Assembly: GCA_000632805.1 (NCBI GenBank)
Contig: CP007444.1
Location: 3,398,772-3,462,771, forward strand
Length of the DNA: 64,000 nt
Direction: 5' to 3'
From: Dyella jiangningensis
Lineage (GTDB): Bacteria > Pseudomonadota > Gammaproteobacteria > Xanthomonadales > Rhodanobacteraceae
In this document: positions 31,183-39,528 of the stretch, in pieces
How the letters are laid out: each line of letters begins with the position of its first letter
Numbering within the stretch: position 1 is the first letter of the stretch
The notes under the pieces: generated by a model
Told to the model about the DNA's origin: nothing
Databases searched by the model: none
The model's input: the letters and a program-made list of their open reading frames with translations, nothing else
Program-made: the position numbers and the translations under genes

Positions 31183-32199
31183 TCAGGTCTCGCGGACGAT
31201 CAACTCCACCGGCAACACTTCGGAGTTCACCGTCTTGTCGCCGATCATGGCGAGCACCTTGCGCGCCAGCAGCGTGCCGCCTTCCTGCCAGTCCTGCCGC
31301 ACGGAACTCAGCGGCGGCAGCGAGCTGGCGGCGAGCGGCATGTCGTCGTAGCCCACCACCGACACATCACCCGGCACGCTGCGGCCCAGCTTGTTGAGTG
31401 CGCGGATGGCGCCGACTGCGAGCAGGTCGCTGCAGGCAAATACCGCATCGAACGGCACCTGGCGCTCGGTGAGCGAATACATGGCATCCATGCCCGAGGC
31501 GAGGGTGAATTCGTCGCGCCGGATCAGCAGCGGCTTGACGCCGTGCGCGGCAAGCGCGTCGACGAAGCCGTTGAGGCGATCGAAGATCTCGGGATGGTTG
31601 GGGTTGCCCACGAACACCGGGTTGCGACGCCCCAGCGCGATGAAATGATCCGCCACCACGCTGCCGCCCTGGCGGTTGTTGCTGCCGACCACCACGTGCT
31701 CGTCGCCTTCGCCCGGCGCGCCCCACACCACCATGGGCAGGCCCAGCTTGTCGAAGCGGCGCACCGCATCCTGGCGCGAGCCCTGGCCCAGCAGGATCAG
31801 GCCGTCGGCCGCCTGCACCGCGGCGGCCGTCGCACCCTGGCGCGTGGTCAACAGCACGCTGTAGCCGTGGGCGGTCAGCTCCTGGGAAATGCCGCCCAGC
31901 AGGATCAGTGGGTACGGATCGAGCATGGTGCGGTCGTGGGACGGCTTCATTTCCACGATCACAGCCACGGTATGGCTGCGCCGCAATCGCAGGTTGCGCG
32001 CGCTGACATTGAGCTTGTAGCCGAGCTTCTGGGCGAGCGCCTGCAGACGCTCGCGGGTTTCCCGGTTCACCAGCGGACTATCGCTGAGCGCCCGGGACAC
32101 GGTGATCTTCGATACACCGGCCACCCTGGCCAGGTCGGCCATGGTGAGGCTGGCAGGAAGCGTTGAGACACCCTCGTGTTTCTTCTGGTTACGACTCAA
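31183..32199 (-). CDS. LacI-family transcriptional regulator of the alpha-glucoside locus
   Basis: An N-terminal helix-turn-helix (TMADLARVAGVSKITVSRALSDSPLVNRETRERL) and hinge (LNVSARNLR) are followed by a periplasmic-binding-protein-like sugar domain (LILLGGISQELTAHGYSVLLTT ... AVFACSDLLAVGAIRALNKLGRSVPGDVSVVGYDD). It is divergent from the phosphorylase fusion gene, with three palindromic operators between them, so it most likely represses that unit and itself. The start is uncertain: no good ATG lies before the helix-turn-helix; the TTG at 32199 has GGGG 6 bases upstream, giving about 338 residues. The frame is open to an ATG at 32310. Confidence 0.9.
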   Translation of the reverse strand: MSRNQKKHEGVSTLPASLTMADLARVAGVSKITVSRALSDSPLVNRETRERLQALAQKLGYKLNVSARNLRLRRSHTVAVIVEMKPSHDRTMLDPYPLILLGGISQELTAHGYSVLLTTRQGATAAAVQAADGLILLGQGSRQDAVRRFDKLGLPMVVWGAPGEGDEHVVVGSNNRQGGSVVADHFIALGRRNPVFVGNPNHPEIFDRLNGFVDALAAHGVKPLLIRRDEFTLASGMDAMYSLTERQVPFDAVFACSDLLAVGAIRALNKLGRSVPGDVSVVGYDDMPLAASSLPPLSSVRQDWQEGGTLLARKVLAMIGDKTVNSEVLPVELIVRET

Positions 32200-32373
32200 G
32201 ACCTGCCCCAATGTCTTGTGAGTGATGACGCAGCGTCCGCGTCGCCGCCGACTGTGGCAGCGGCAAGTGTCCCGGTTTGCGGCCGACGCGTCCAACCCTT
32301 CTCGCCGCACTTGTTTTCACGTAACGGTGCGGCCGCCTTGCCGCGGCTTCGGCGGCGTTCCGTGTACAGGGAA

Positions 32374-32387
32374 TGATATCGATAACA
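32374..32387. promoter_or_regulatory. LacI-family operator site 1
   Basis: TGATATCGATAACA, a near-perfect palindrome around CG matching TGTTATCGATAACA. It is nearest the regulator gene. Confidence 0.75.
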
Positions 32388-32414
32388 AGTGAAAACATGC
32401 TGCGATACAGCAAT

Positions 32415-32442
32415 TGTTATCGATACCTTGATATCGATAACA
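32415..32442. promoter_or_regulatory. LacI-family operator sites 2 and 3, adjacent
   Basis: Two abutting 14-base sites: TGTTATCGATACCT at 32415-32428 and TGATATCGATAACA at 32429-32442. Together they lie within a larger inverted repeat whose arms are CAATTGTTATCGATA and TATCGATAACAATTG. Their centres are 14 bases apart; site 1 is a further 41 bases upstream. The phosphorylase fusion gene begins about 95 bases downstream. Confidence 0.8.
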
Positions 32443-32535
32443 ATTGATGTAAGCTCCCGCCCACTTCAAGAGCAGGGTCATCCGTACACGTGCGGCATGG
32501 CCCATAAAAGCCGACAACGTCCTCGGGGAGAGTGT

Positions 32536-35500
32536 GTGGATCACCATGAAACGGCGTCGGTCATGCCGCCTGCGCGCAGCAGGCCCTGCGACCCCTGGTT
32601 GCTGATCCGCCGCCAATCGAACCCTTCCGCGTTCGCCCAGGACGAAAGCCTGTTTGCCCTCTCGAACGGCAGCCTGGGCGTGCGCGGTGGCCTCGAAGAG
32701 GATGACAGCCCGAGCCAGGGTTGCTTCCTCGCCGGGGCGTGGGAACGTGCGCCGATCGAATACCACGAGCGCTTCCCCGGTTTTGCCGCACATACCGATA
32801 CCCGGGTGCCGGTAACGGACGGCACACGCATCCACCTGCGCCTGGGCGATACGCCGGTGCGGCTGGGCGAAGGCGAATGGCTCGAATTCGAGCGCGCCCT
32901 CGACCTGCGCTCCGGCTGCTACCGACGTCATCTGCGCTGGCGGTCGCCGGAGGGCGCCACGCTGGAGATCGACGCCGAGCGCATCGTCAGCCTGGATGCC
33001 CCGGCCCTGCTCGCCATCCGTTTTCGCGTGCGCTCGGTCGATTACCACGGACCGATCACGCTCGAATCCTCGCTCAGCACGGCGCGTGACGCCGTTGAAC
33101 AGGGTGACGACCCGCGCATCGGCACGCGCCTCGATGGCGGCTTTTCCACCTGCGATGCCCGCGCCGAGGAAGACCACGCCTATGTGATGCAGCGGACCGC
33201 GCACAGCGGCATCCGCGTGGCCTGCATGCAGCGCCATGCGTACGACACGGAACAGCTCGACTTCCGCCTCGCCAACCTTGCGCCCCACGGCGTCATGCAG
33301 GTCTACGAGGGCCAGCTGGCTCCCGGCGCCGCCGTCGTGCTGGAGAAATACGTTTCGTACGCCTGGAGCGCACCGCATGGCGAGGACACCGACGCGGCGC
33401 TGCTCGATCACGCCGACGCCAGCCTCGCGCAGGCACGCCAGCAAGGTTACGACGCGCTGCTGGCACGCCAGGCCGCGATGTTCGATGCGCTGTGGCGCAA
33501 TGCCGACCTCGCCGTCGACGGCGACCCACGCACCGAGCAGGCGTTGCGCTTCAACCTCTTCCACGTCTTCCAGTCGAGCAGCCGCGACGGACACAGCAGC
33601 ACCGCGGCCAAGGGCCTGACCGGCGAAGGCTACGAGGGCCATTATTTCTGGGACGCCGAGGCGTTCATGCTGCCCGCGATGGTCACGCTTGCGCCGGAAC
33701 TCGCGCGCGGCATGCTCATCTATCGCTATCGCACGCTCGAACGCGCACGTCTGCATGCACGCGAGCTCAATCACGCGCGCGGCGCGCTTTATGCGTGGCG
33801 CACCATCAGCGGCGACGAGTGCTCGGCCTACTTCCCCAGCGGCTCGGCGCAGTACCACATCAATGCCGCCGTCGCCTGGGCGATCCGCCAGTACGTGGAC
33901 GTGAGCGGCGACCTCGGTTTCCTGCGCGATCACGGCGCGGAGATCCTGTTCGAGACGGCGCGCATCTGGCTGGACATCGGCCACTTCAACGCGCGGCGCA
34001 ACGGCGCGTTCTGCATCCACGGCGTGACCGGACCGGACGAATACACCGCGCTGGTGGACAACAACCATTACACCAATCGCATGGCGCAGCGTCACCTGCG
34101 CGATGCAGCGCAGGTGGCGCGCTGGCTGGCGGAATACGATCCGCGCTTCTTCGGCGAACTCTCGCGTCGGCTGGATCTCGAATCCTTCGAAGTGATGCAA
34201 TGGCTGCGCGCTGCGGACGCGATGTACCTGCCCGAAGACAGCGAGCTCGGCATCTTCCCGCAGGACGACACCTTCCTCGACAAGCCACGCATGCCGAAGC
34301 GGGCGCATGGTGACGCCAAGCGGCCGCTGCTGCTGGAACTGCACCCGCTCAGCATCTACCGCCACCAGGTCTGCAAGCAGGCCGACACACTGCTCTCGCT
34401 GATGCTGGCTGGCGATGGCGTGTCGCGCGAAGCGAAGCGTCGTAACTTCGATTACTACGAAGGCGTCACTGTGCACGACTCGACGTTGTCCGCGTCGACC
34501 TTCAGCGTGATCGCCGCGGAAGTCGGTGAAGCGGACAAGGCCTGGCGCTATTTCCAGGACACCTTGCGCGTGGATCTCGACGACCTGCACGGCAACGCCG
34601 CGCACGGCGTGCACATGGCCGCGATGGCTGGCAGCTGGCTGGCGCTGTGCTGGGGCTATGGTGGCGTGCGCATCAACCACGGGCAGCTTTCGCTCGCCCC
34701 GCGGTTGCCGGACGCATGGCACGGCTATCGTTTTGGCCTGCAGTGGCGCGGCTCGCATCTACGCGTGGAAGTCAGCCAGACGGGCGTGCACTACTCGCTG
34801 ACACGCGGCGACGAAGTGAGCTTCCATCACGAGGGCGAGCTGCTGCAGCTGCGCAAGGGCGAGTCGCTGTCGCTGCCGCATCGCTTTGCCGAGGCTCGTC
34901 AGCCGTTGCGCGCGGTTATCTTCGATCTCGACGGCGTGATCGCCGACACCGCTGTTGTACATCGCGCGGCGTGGGAGCGGCTTGCACAGGAAATCGATGC
35001 ACCGTTCGACGAAGTGCTGGCCGAACGCATGAAGGGTGTGGATCGCCGCGGCTCGTTGGAGATCCTGCTCGAACGCGCGCCTCGCACTTACTCCGAAGCG
35101 GAGAAGGACGAGCTCGGCGAACGCAAGAACCGCTATTACCGCGAGCAGATCGGCAGCTTCGGCCCCGACAACCTGCTGCCCGGAGCGCGCCATGCCGTCG
35201 AGACAACACGCAACGCCGGCCTGCGTGTGGCGCTCGCTTCGGCGAGCCGCAACGCGCCGTTGTTGCTCGAACGACTCGGCATCGCCGACCTGTTCGACTA
35301 CATCGTGGATGCCTCGACGATTGAGCGCTCCAAGCCAGACCCTGAAATCTTTTTGGCCGCCGCCGCAGGTTTGGGCGTGGCGCCGGCCGCTTGCCTGGGC
35401 GTGGAAGACGCCGCCGCGGGCATCGCCAGTATCCGTGCTGCGGGCATGGTCGCCGTAGGTGTAGGCCAACGCGAGGTCCTGGGGGAGGCAGATGTCGTGC

Positions 35501-35595
35501 TGCCGGGCCTGACCGCGTTCCGCATCGTGGAGTTTGTTGAAGACAAAAACCGCGCAACGGCGGAAAGAGCCGAAGCGTCGCATATCAACACGTAA
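32536..35595 (+). CDS. Fusion of GH65 disaccharide phosphorylase and beta-phosphoglucomutase
   Basis: The predicted 1019-residue cytoplasmic product joins two enzymes. Residues about 20-780 are GH65: the general-acid glutamate is E502 in GPDEYTALVDNNHYTN, and the KQAD motif shared by GH65 phosphorylases is at K614. Residues about 790-1005 are a HAD beta-phosphoglucomutase with FDLDGVIADT (D797, D799), ASASRNAP and ERSKPDPEIF. Phosphorolysis of an alpha-glucose disaccharide would give glucose and beta-glucose 1-phosphate, which the second domain converts to glucose 6-phosphate. Maltose, trehalose and kojibiose are all possible substrates. The GTG at 32536 has GGGGAG 5 bases upstream; an ATG at 32497 is possible. 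Confidence 0.92.
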   Translation: MDHHETASVMPPARSRPCDPWLLIRRQSNPSAFAQDESLFALSNGSLGVRGGLEEDDSPSQGCFLAGAWERAPIEYHERFPGFAAHTDTRVPVTDGTRIHLRLGDTPVRLGEGEWLEFERALDLRSGCYRRHLRWRSPEGATLEIDAERIVSLDAPALLAIRFRVRSVDYHGPITLESSLSTARDAVEQGDDPRIGTRLDGGFSTCDARAEEDHAYVMQRTAHSGIRVACMQRHAYDTEQLDFRLANLAPHGVMQVYEGQLAPGAAVVLEKYVSYAWSAPHGEDTDAALLDHADASLAQARQQGYDALLARQAAMFDALWRNADLAVDGDPRTEQALRFNLFHVFQSSSRDGHSSTAAKGLTGEGYEGHYFWDAEAFMLPAMVTLAPELARGMLIYRYRTLERARLHARELNHARGALYAWRTISGDECSAYFPSGSAQYHINAAVAWAIRQYVDVSGDLGFLRDHGAEILFETARIWLDIGHFNARRNGAFCIHGVTGPDEYTALVDNNHYTNRMAQRHLRDAAQVARWLAEYDPRFFGELSRRLDLESFEVMQWLRAADAMYLPEDSELGIFPQDDTFLDKPRMPKRAHGDAKRPLLLELHPLSIYRHQVCKQADTLLSLMLAGDGVSREAKRRNFDYYEGVTVHDSTLSASTFSVIAAEVGEADKAWRYFQDTLRVDLDDLHGNAAHGVHMAAMAGSWLALCWGYGGVRINHGQLSLAPRLPDAWHGYRFGLQWRGSHLRVEVSQTGVHYSLTRGDEVSFHHEGELLQLRKGESLSLPHRFAEARQPLRAVIFDLDGVIADTAVVHRAAWERLAQEIDAPFDEVLAERMKGVDRRGSLEILLERAPRTYSEAEKDELGERKNRYYREQIGSFGPDNLLPGARHAVETTRNAGLRVALASASRNAPLLLERLGIADLFDYIVDASTIERSKPDPEIFLAAAAGLGVAPAACLGVEDAAAGIASIRAAGMVAVGVGQREVLGEADVVLPGLTAFRIVEFVEDKNRATAERAEASHINT

Positions 35596-35626
35596 AGTGG
35601 CCCGATTTGGGCGGGGAGGCACGACC

Positions 35627-38179
35627 ATGAACACGCAAGGCATCACCCGACAGTTACTCGCAGCCGCGATCGTTACCGCACTCGCGATGGGCACCGCCCA
35701 CGCGCAGGACGCAACGCCAGCGCAAAGCCAAGCACCGGCTTCATCGCAGTCCCAGCAACCCGCACCTGCAGCACCGGCGGGCGACCAGAAGAGCGCCAAG
35801 ACCCTTGACCAGGTGGTCGTTACCGGTACGTCCGCGGCAGGCGGCCTGAAGAAGATCGACGCCAGCTATTCGGTGGTCAGCGTCAGCGCCGAGGAAATCA
35901 AGAAGGCCAACCCCAAGAGCACGGCCGACCTGCTGAAGGTGTCGCCTGGCATGTGGCCGGAATCCACCGGCGGCCAGACCGGCGCGAACATCGAGATCGC
36001 CGGCTTCCCGGGCGGCGGCGACGCGCCGTTCTTCACCACGCAGATGATGGGCTCGCCGCTGTATGGCATGCCCACGCTGTCGTTCTTTGAAACCACCTCG
36101 ATCTTCCGTCTCGACGACACGGTGGAGCGCGCGGAAATCCTGCAGGGTGGTCCGTCGGTGATGTACGGCGATGGCCAGATGGGCGCCACCGCCAACTTCA
36201 TCCTCAAGCAGGGCACCGACGTGCCGAGCGGCAGCGTCGGCGTCACCTACGGCAACGAAGGCCTGTGGCGCACGGATGCTTTCCTGGGCTTCCCGCTGGG
36301 CAACAAGTGGTATGGCAGCGTCGGCGGCTTCTATCGCGATTCGGACGGCGTGCGCAGTCCGGGCTTCGCCGCGGACAAGGGCGGCCAGTTCACCGCCACG
36401 ATCTCGCACGACATGGACAACGGCTCGCTGGTGTTCTATGCGCGTCAGCTCAACGACCGCAACCAGTTCATCACGCCGATCCCGCTGATCCAGAGCGGCA
36501 CGGACAACTTCAGCGCGTACCCGGGCTTCGATCCGCTCACCGACACCTACTACAGCAAGTACATCCAGCACGTGAACCTGCCGGGCTATCCCGGCGGCGG
36601 TACCAGCGCCAACCTTGCCAACGGTCGCGGCGCGAAGTTCAGCTTCTTCGGCATGAACTTCGATTACGACCTGGGTGACGGCTGGAACATCTCGGACAAG
36701 TTCCTGATCGACGGCGGCGACGCGGACACCAATGCGTTGTTCTCCGGCACCAACCCGGCCAGCCTCAATGACGAGCTGTACAACCTCGGCACCGACTTCG
36801 GCGGATTCAAGTTGCCGGCGGGCTCGGCCACGGCCACCTATGTCAACGGCGGCGGCGCGGTCGACCCGAACCAGAGCGTGATCCATCAAGGCTGGTGGTT
36901 CATCCACAAGCATCTGAAGAACGTCAACAACGATTTCCATATCAGCAAGGAAATCTTCGAAGGCAATACGCTTACGGCCGGTCTGTACCTGGCCCACTAC
37001 ACCGACAACGACGAGTGGAACCTGGGCAACCAGATGCTGATGACCAATACGCCGAACGCGCGACCGATCCAGGTCAGCTATATCGGCACCGACGGCCAGC
37101 GTCACCAGCTCACCGACTACCAGGGCCTGCTCGACTACGGCGCCTTCAACATTACCGAACACGGCCAGTCGACCAACAAGGCGTTCTACCTCACCGATTC
37201 CTGGCGCATCGACAAGTGGCTGATCGACGCCGGCGCACGCGTGGAAAACCAGGATTCCACCCTGCACGTGTGCAATCTCACCAACCAGAACCTGGACGGC
37301 AACACGCTGACCGACTACGACAACGCGGTTCCGGTCTGCAACGGCACCTTTGCCACCACCAAGTACGACAAGACCCACACCTCGTGGACGTTTGGCGTGA
37401 ACTACGAGATCACCGATCAGATGTCGGTGTATTTCCGCGCCAACAAGGGTGCGCACTTCGGTGACTTCGACAACGCGCTGCGTGGCAACATGACCGGCAA
37501 CACGCCGCCGCTGCAGAAGATCCAGAACTTCGAAGGTGGCTTCAAGTTCCAGAACAAGTACGTCTACGCGGACATCAGCGCCTACCACCGCCAGTTCAAC
37601 GGCCTGCCCTACCAGCCGACCAACGGCGAAGGCGTGCCGGTCGGCCAGCAGCTGCTGTACGGTTCGGACTCGAAGGGCGTCAACCTGGTCGGCGCGGTCA
37701 TGCCGATCGACCACCTGAAGCTGGAACTGGTGGCCAACTACCTCGACGGCCACTACTCGCACTACTCGGCCTGTATCCCGTACGTGAACCAGGTATCGGG
37801 CAACGGCTGTGCCTTCATCGATGGCGTGCAGCTGCAGCGCCAGCCGAAGCACCGCTACATGTTCACCCCGAGCTACGACATGCCCTTCTCGTGGGGTGAC
37901 GTGCTGGCCTTCGTGACCTACACGTACGTCGGTCCGCATACGCAGGACCAGTCCGGCCTGCAGCAGCTGGGCACCTACTACACGCTCGACTTCGGTATCG
38001 TGGCCAACGTCGAGAAGAACTGGGAGCTGCGCCTGCAGGGCACCAACATGACCAACCAGTTGGGCCTCACCGAGAGCAACTCGCGCATCTTCGGTTCGGC
38101 GGCGGGATCCAATGGCGTGATCCTGGCCCGTCCGCTGGAAGGCCGCGAAGTGAATGTTTCCGTGAAGTACAAGTTCTAA
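35627..38179 (+). CDS. TonB-dependent receptor of the alpha-glucoside locus
   Basis: The 850-residue outer-membrane protein has a signal peptide (LLAAAIVTALAMGTAHA), a Gln/Pro/Ala-rich linker, a plug domain beginning LDQVVVTGTSAAGG (TonB-box region) with ILQGGPSVMYGDGQMGATANFIL, and a long barrel ending in the typical C-terminal aromatic residue (VNVSVKYKF). GGGGAGG precedes the ATG at 35627, 31 bases after the phosphorylase fusion. It should bring the locus substrate into the periplasm. The exact ligand cannot be told from the sequence. Confidence 0.93.
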   Translation: MNTQGITRQLLAAAIVTALAMGTAHAQDATPAQSQAPASSQSQQPAPAAPAGDQKSAKTLDQVVVTGTSAAGGLKKIDASYSVVSVSAEEIKKANPKSTADLLKVSPGMWPESTGGQTGANIEIAGFPGGGDAPFFTTQMMGSPLYGMPTLSFFETTSIFRLDDTVERAEILQGGPSVMYGDGQMGATANFILKQGTDVPSGSVGVTYGNEGLWRTDAFLGFPLGNKWYGSVGGFYRDSDGVRSPGFAADKGGQFTATISHDMDNGSLVFYARQLNDRNQFITPIPLIQSGTDNFSAYPGFDPLTDTYYSKYIQHVNLPGYPGGGTSANLANGRGAKFSFFGMNFDYDLGDGWNISDKFLIDGGDADTNALFSGTNPASLNDELYNLGTDFGGFKLPAGSATATYVNGGGAVDPNQSVIHQGWWFIHKHLKNVNNDFHISKEIFEGNTLTAGLYLAHYTDNDEWNLGNQMLMTNTPNARPIQVSYIGTDGQRHQLTDYQGLLDYGAFNITEHGQSTNKAFYLTDSWRIDKWLIDAGARVENQDSTLHVCNLTNQNLDGNTLTDYDNAVPVCNGTFATTKYDKTHTSWTFGVNYEITDQMSVYFRANKGAHFGDFDNALRGNMTGNTPPLQKIQNFEGGFKFQNKYVYADISAYHRQFNGLPYQPTNGEGVPVGQQLLYGSDSKGVNLVGAVMPIDHLKLELVANYLDGHYSHYSACIPYVNQVSGNGCAFIDGVQLQRQPKHRYMFTPSYDMPFSWGDVLAFVTYTYVGPHTQDQSGLQQLGTYYTLDFGIVANVEKNWELRLQGTNMTNQLGLTESNSRIFGSAAGSNGVILARPLEGREVNVSVKYKF

Positions 38180-38200
38180 ACAGAGCACTTCCCTCGACTG

Positions 38201-38239
38201 TTCCGGGCCACCATCACCGTGGTGGTCCGGAACCTTTTT
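38201..38239 (+). terminator. Hairpin terminator after the TonB-dependent receptor gene
   Basis: TTCCGGGCCACC / GGTGGTCCGGAA stem followed by CCTTTTTC. It separates the first two genes of the locus from the five-gene unit that follows, which may give the receptor higher expression. Confidence 0.8.
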
Positions 38240-38265
38240 CATGTACGTCGTTGCAAGGGGTGGGG

Positions 38266-39528
38266 ATGAACCGGTACCGCATGATCGCCGCGCTGGCGAC
38301 GATTTACATGGTGTTCGCGATCCTGCTGAACAGCGTGGGCACCGTCATCCTGCAATCCATCCATACCTTCGGCATCGACAAGCCGCAGGCCAGCCTGCTC
38401 GAACTGTTCAAGGATCTTCCGATCGCCGTCACCTCGTTCCTGGTGGCGTCGTTCCTGCCCAAGCTGGGTTATCGCCGCGCCATGATGCTTGCGCTGGTGA
38501 TCGTGGGTGGTGCATGCGCGCTGATGCCGCTGTATCCAAGCTTCCACACCACCGAATTGCTGTTCACCTGCGTCGGCGTGTCGTTCGCGCTGGCGAAGGT
38601 ATCCGTGTATTCCTCGATCGGCCTGCTGACCCACGACAAGGCGGAGCACGGCCGGCTCACCAATACCATCGAAGGCCTGTTCATGCTGGGCGTACTGGCC
38701 AGTGGCTGGTTGTTCAGCGCCTTCATCGACCATGCGAACCCAGAGAATCCGTCGTGGTTCAACGTGTACTGGGTGCTGTCGGCGATGTGTTTCGCCACCG
38801 TCGCGCTGCTGTGGGGCGCCACGCTCGACGAATCGGCCGCGCACGGCGGCATGGCTTCGTCGATGGGCCAGGCGCTGCGGCAGATGTATCGCCTGCTGAT
38901 GCGCACGCTGGTCTATGTGTTCCTGCTGTCGGCCTTCCTCTACGTGCTGATCGAGCAGAGCTTCAGCACCTGGCTGCCGACCTTCAACAACGAGATCCTC
39001 AAGCTGCCCAACGCGATGAGCATCCAGATGGCGAGCATCCTCGCCGGCGCCACCGCGCTGGGCCGCATCGTCGCCGGACAGCTGTTGCGTCGCATGCCGT
39101 GGCACGTGCTGCTCAATCTCTGCGTGGTTGGCATGGGCACGTTGATTGTGCTGGTGCTGCCGCTCGCACGCGAGGCCACCGTCACGGCGGACACCGGCTG
39201 GTTCAATGCGCCGCTCGCCGCCTACCTCATCCCGCTGATCGGCCTGCTGATGGCGCCGATCTACCCGGTCATCAATTCGGTCGCGCTCAGTTCGCTGCCC
39301 AAGCCGGCGCATGCCGCGATGACCGGGCTTATCGTGATCTTCTCGGCGCTGGGCGGCACGCTGGGTTCGCGCATCACGGCCATCGTGTTCTCCAGCTTCG
39401 GCGGCATCCACGCGTTCTATTTCTCGCTGTTGCCGATGACGTTGATCCTGGTGACGCTGTTCTTCTTCAAGCGCGAAACCGACCGCGCCGGCGTGCCGGG
39501 GCCGCTCGCACCCGAGGGCGCCGCGTGA
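38266..39528 (+). CDS. MFS transporter, probable disaccharide importer
   Basis: The 420-residue protein has about twelve hydrophobic segments with a long middle loop (near ATLDESAAHGGMASSMG), the major facilitator layout. Sequences such as YRRAMMLALVIVGG after segment 2 and LPKPAHAAMTGLIVIFSALGGTLGSRI in the second half fit sugar-type MFS proteins (FucP-like group), although I cannot fix the subfamily. It shares an operon with periplasmic hydrolases and lies between a TonB receptor and a cytoplasmic phosphorylase, so import of a disaccharide or monosaccharide across the inner membrane is the likely job. The sulfatase gene begins inside its stop codon. Confidence 0.88.
   Translation: MNRYRMIAALATIYMVFAILLNSVGTVILQSIHTFGIDKPQASLLELFKDLPIAVTSFLVASFLPKLGYRRAMMLALVIVGGACALMPLYPSFHTTELLFTCVGVSFALAKVSVYSSIGLLTHDKAEHGRLTNTIEGLFMLGVLASGWLFSAFIDHANPENPSWFNVYWVLSAMCFATVALLWGATLDESAAHGGMASSMGQALRQMYRLLMRTLVYVFLLSAFLYVLIEQSFSTWLPTFNNEILKLPNAMSIQMASILAGATALGRIVAGQLLRRMPWHVLLNLCVVGMGTLIVLVLPLAREATVTADTGWFNAPLAAYLIPLIGLLMAPIYPVINSVALSSLPKPAHAAMTGLIVIFSALGGTLGSRITAIVFSSFGGIHAFYFSLLPMTLILVTLFFFKRETDRAGVPGPLAPEGAA

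Noticed and set aside
32317..34758. Minus-strand open frame of about 810 codons
   Set aside because: Antisense to the GH65-mutase fusion, which has clear active-site motifs; the antisense product shows none.
35741..38242. Minus-strand open frame of about 830 codons
   Set aside because: Antisense to the TonB-dependent receptor of the alpha-glucoside locus; no motif, biased composition.
38241..39524. N-terminal extension of the sulfatase frame through the MFS gene
   Set aside because: This part is out of frame with, and fully covered by, the MFS transporter. The sulfatase has its own Tat signal beginning at the GTG at 39525.
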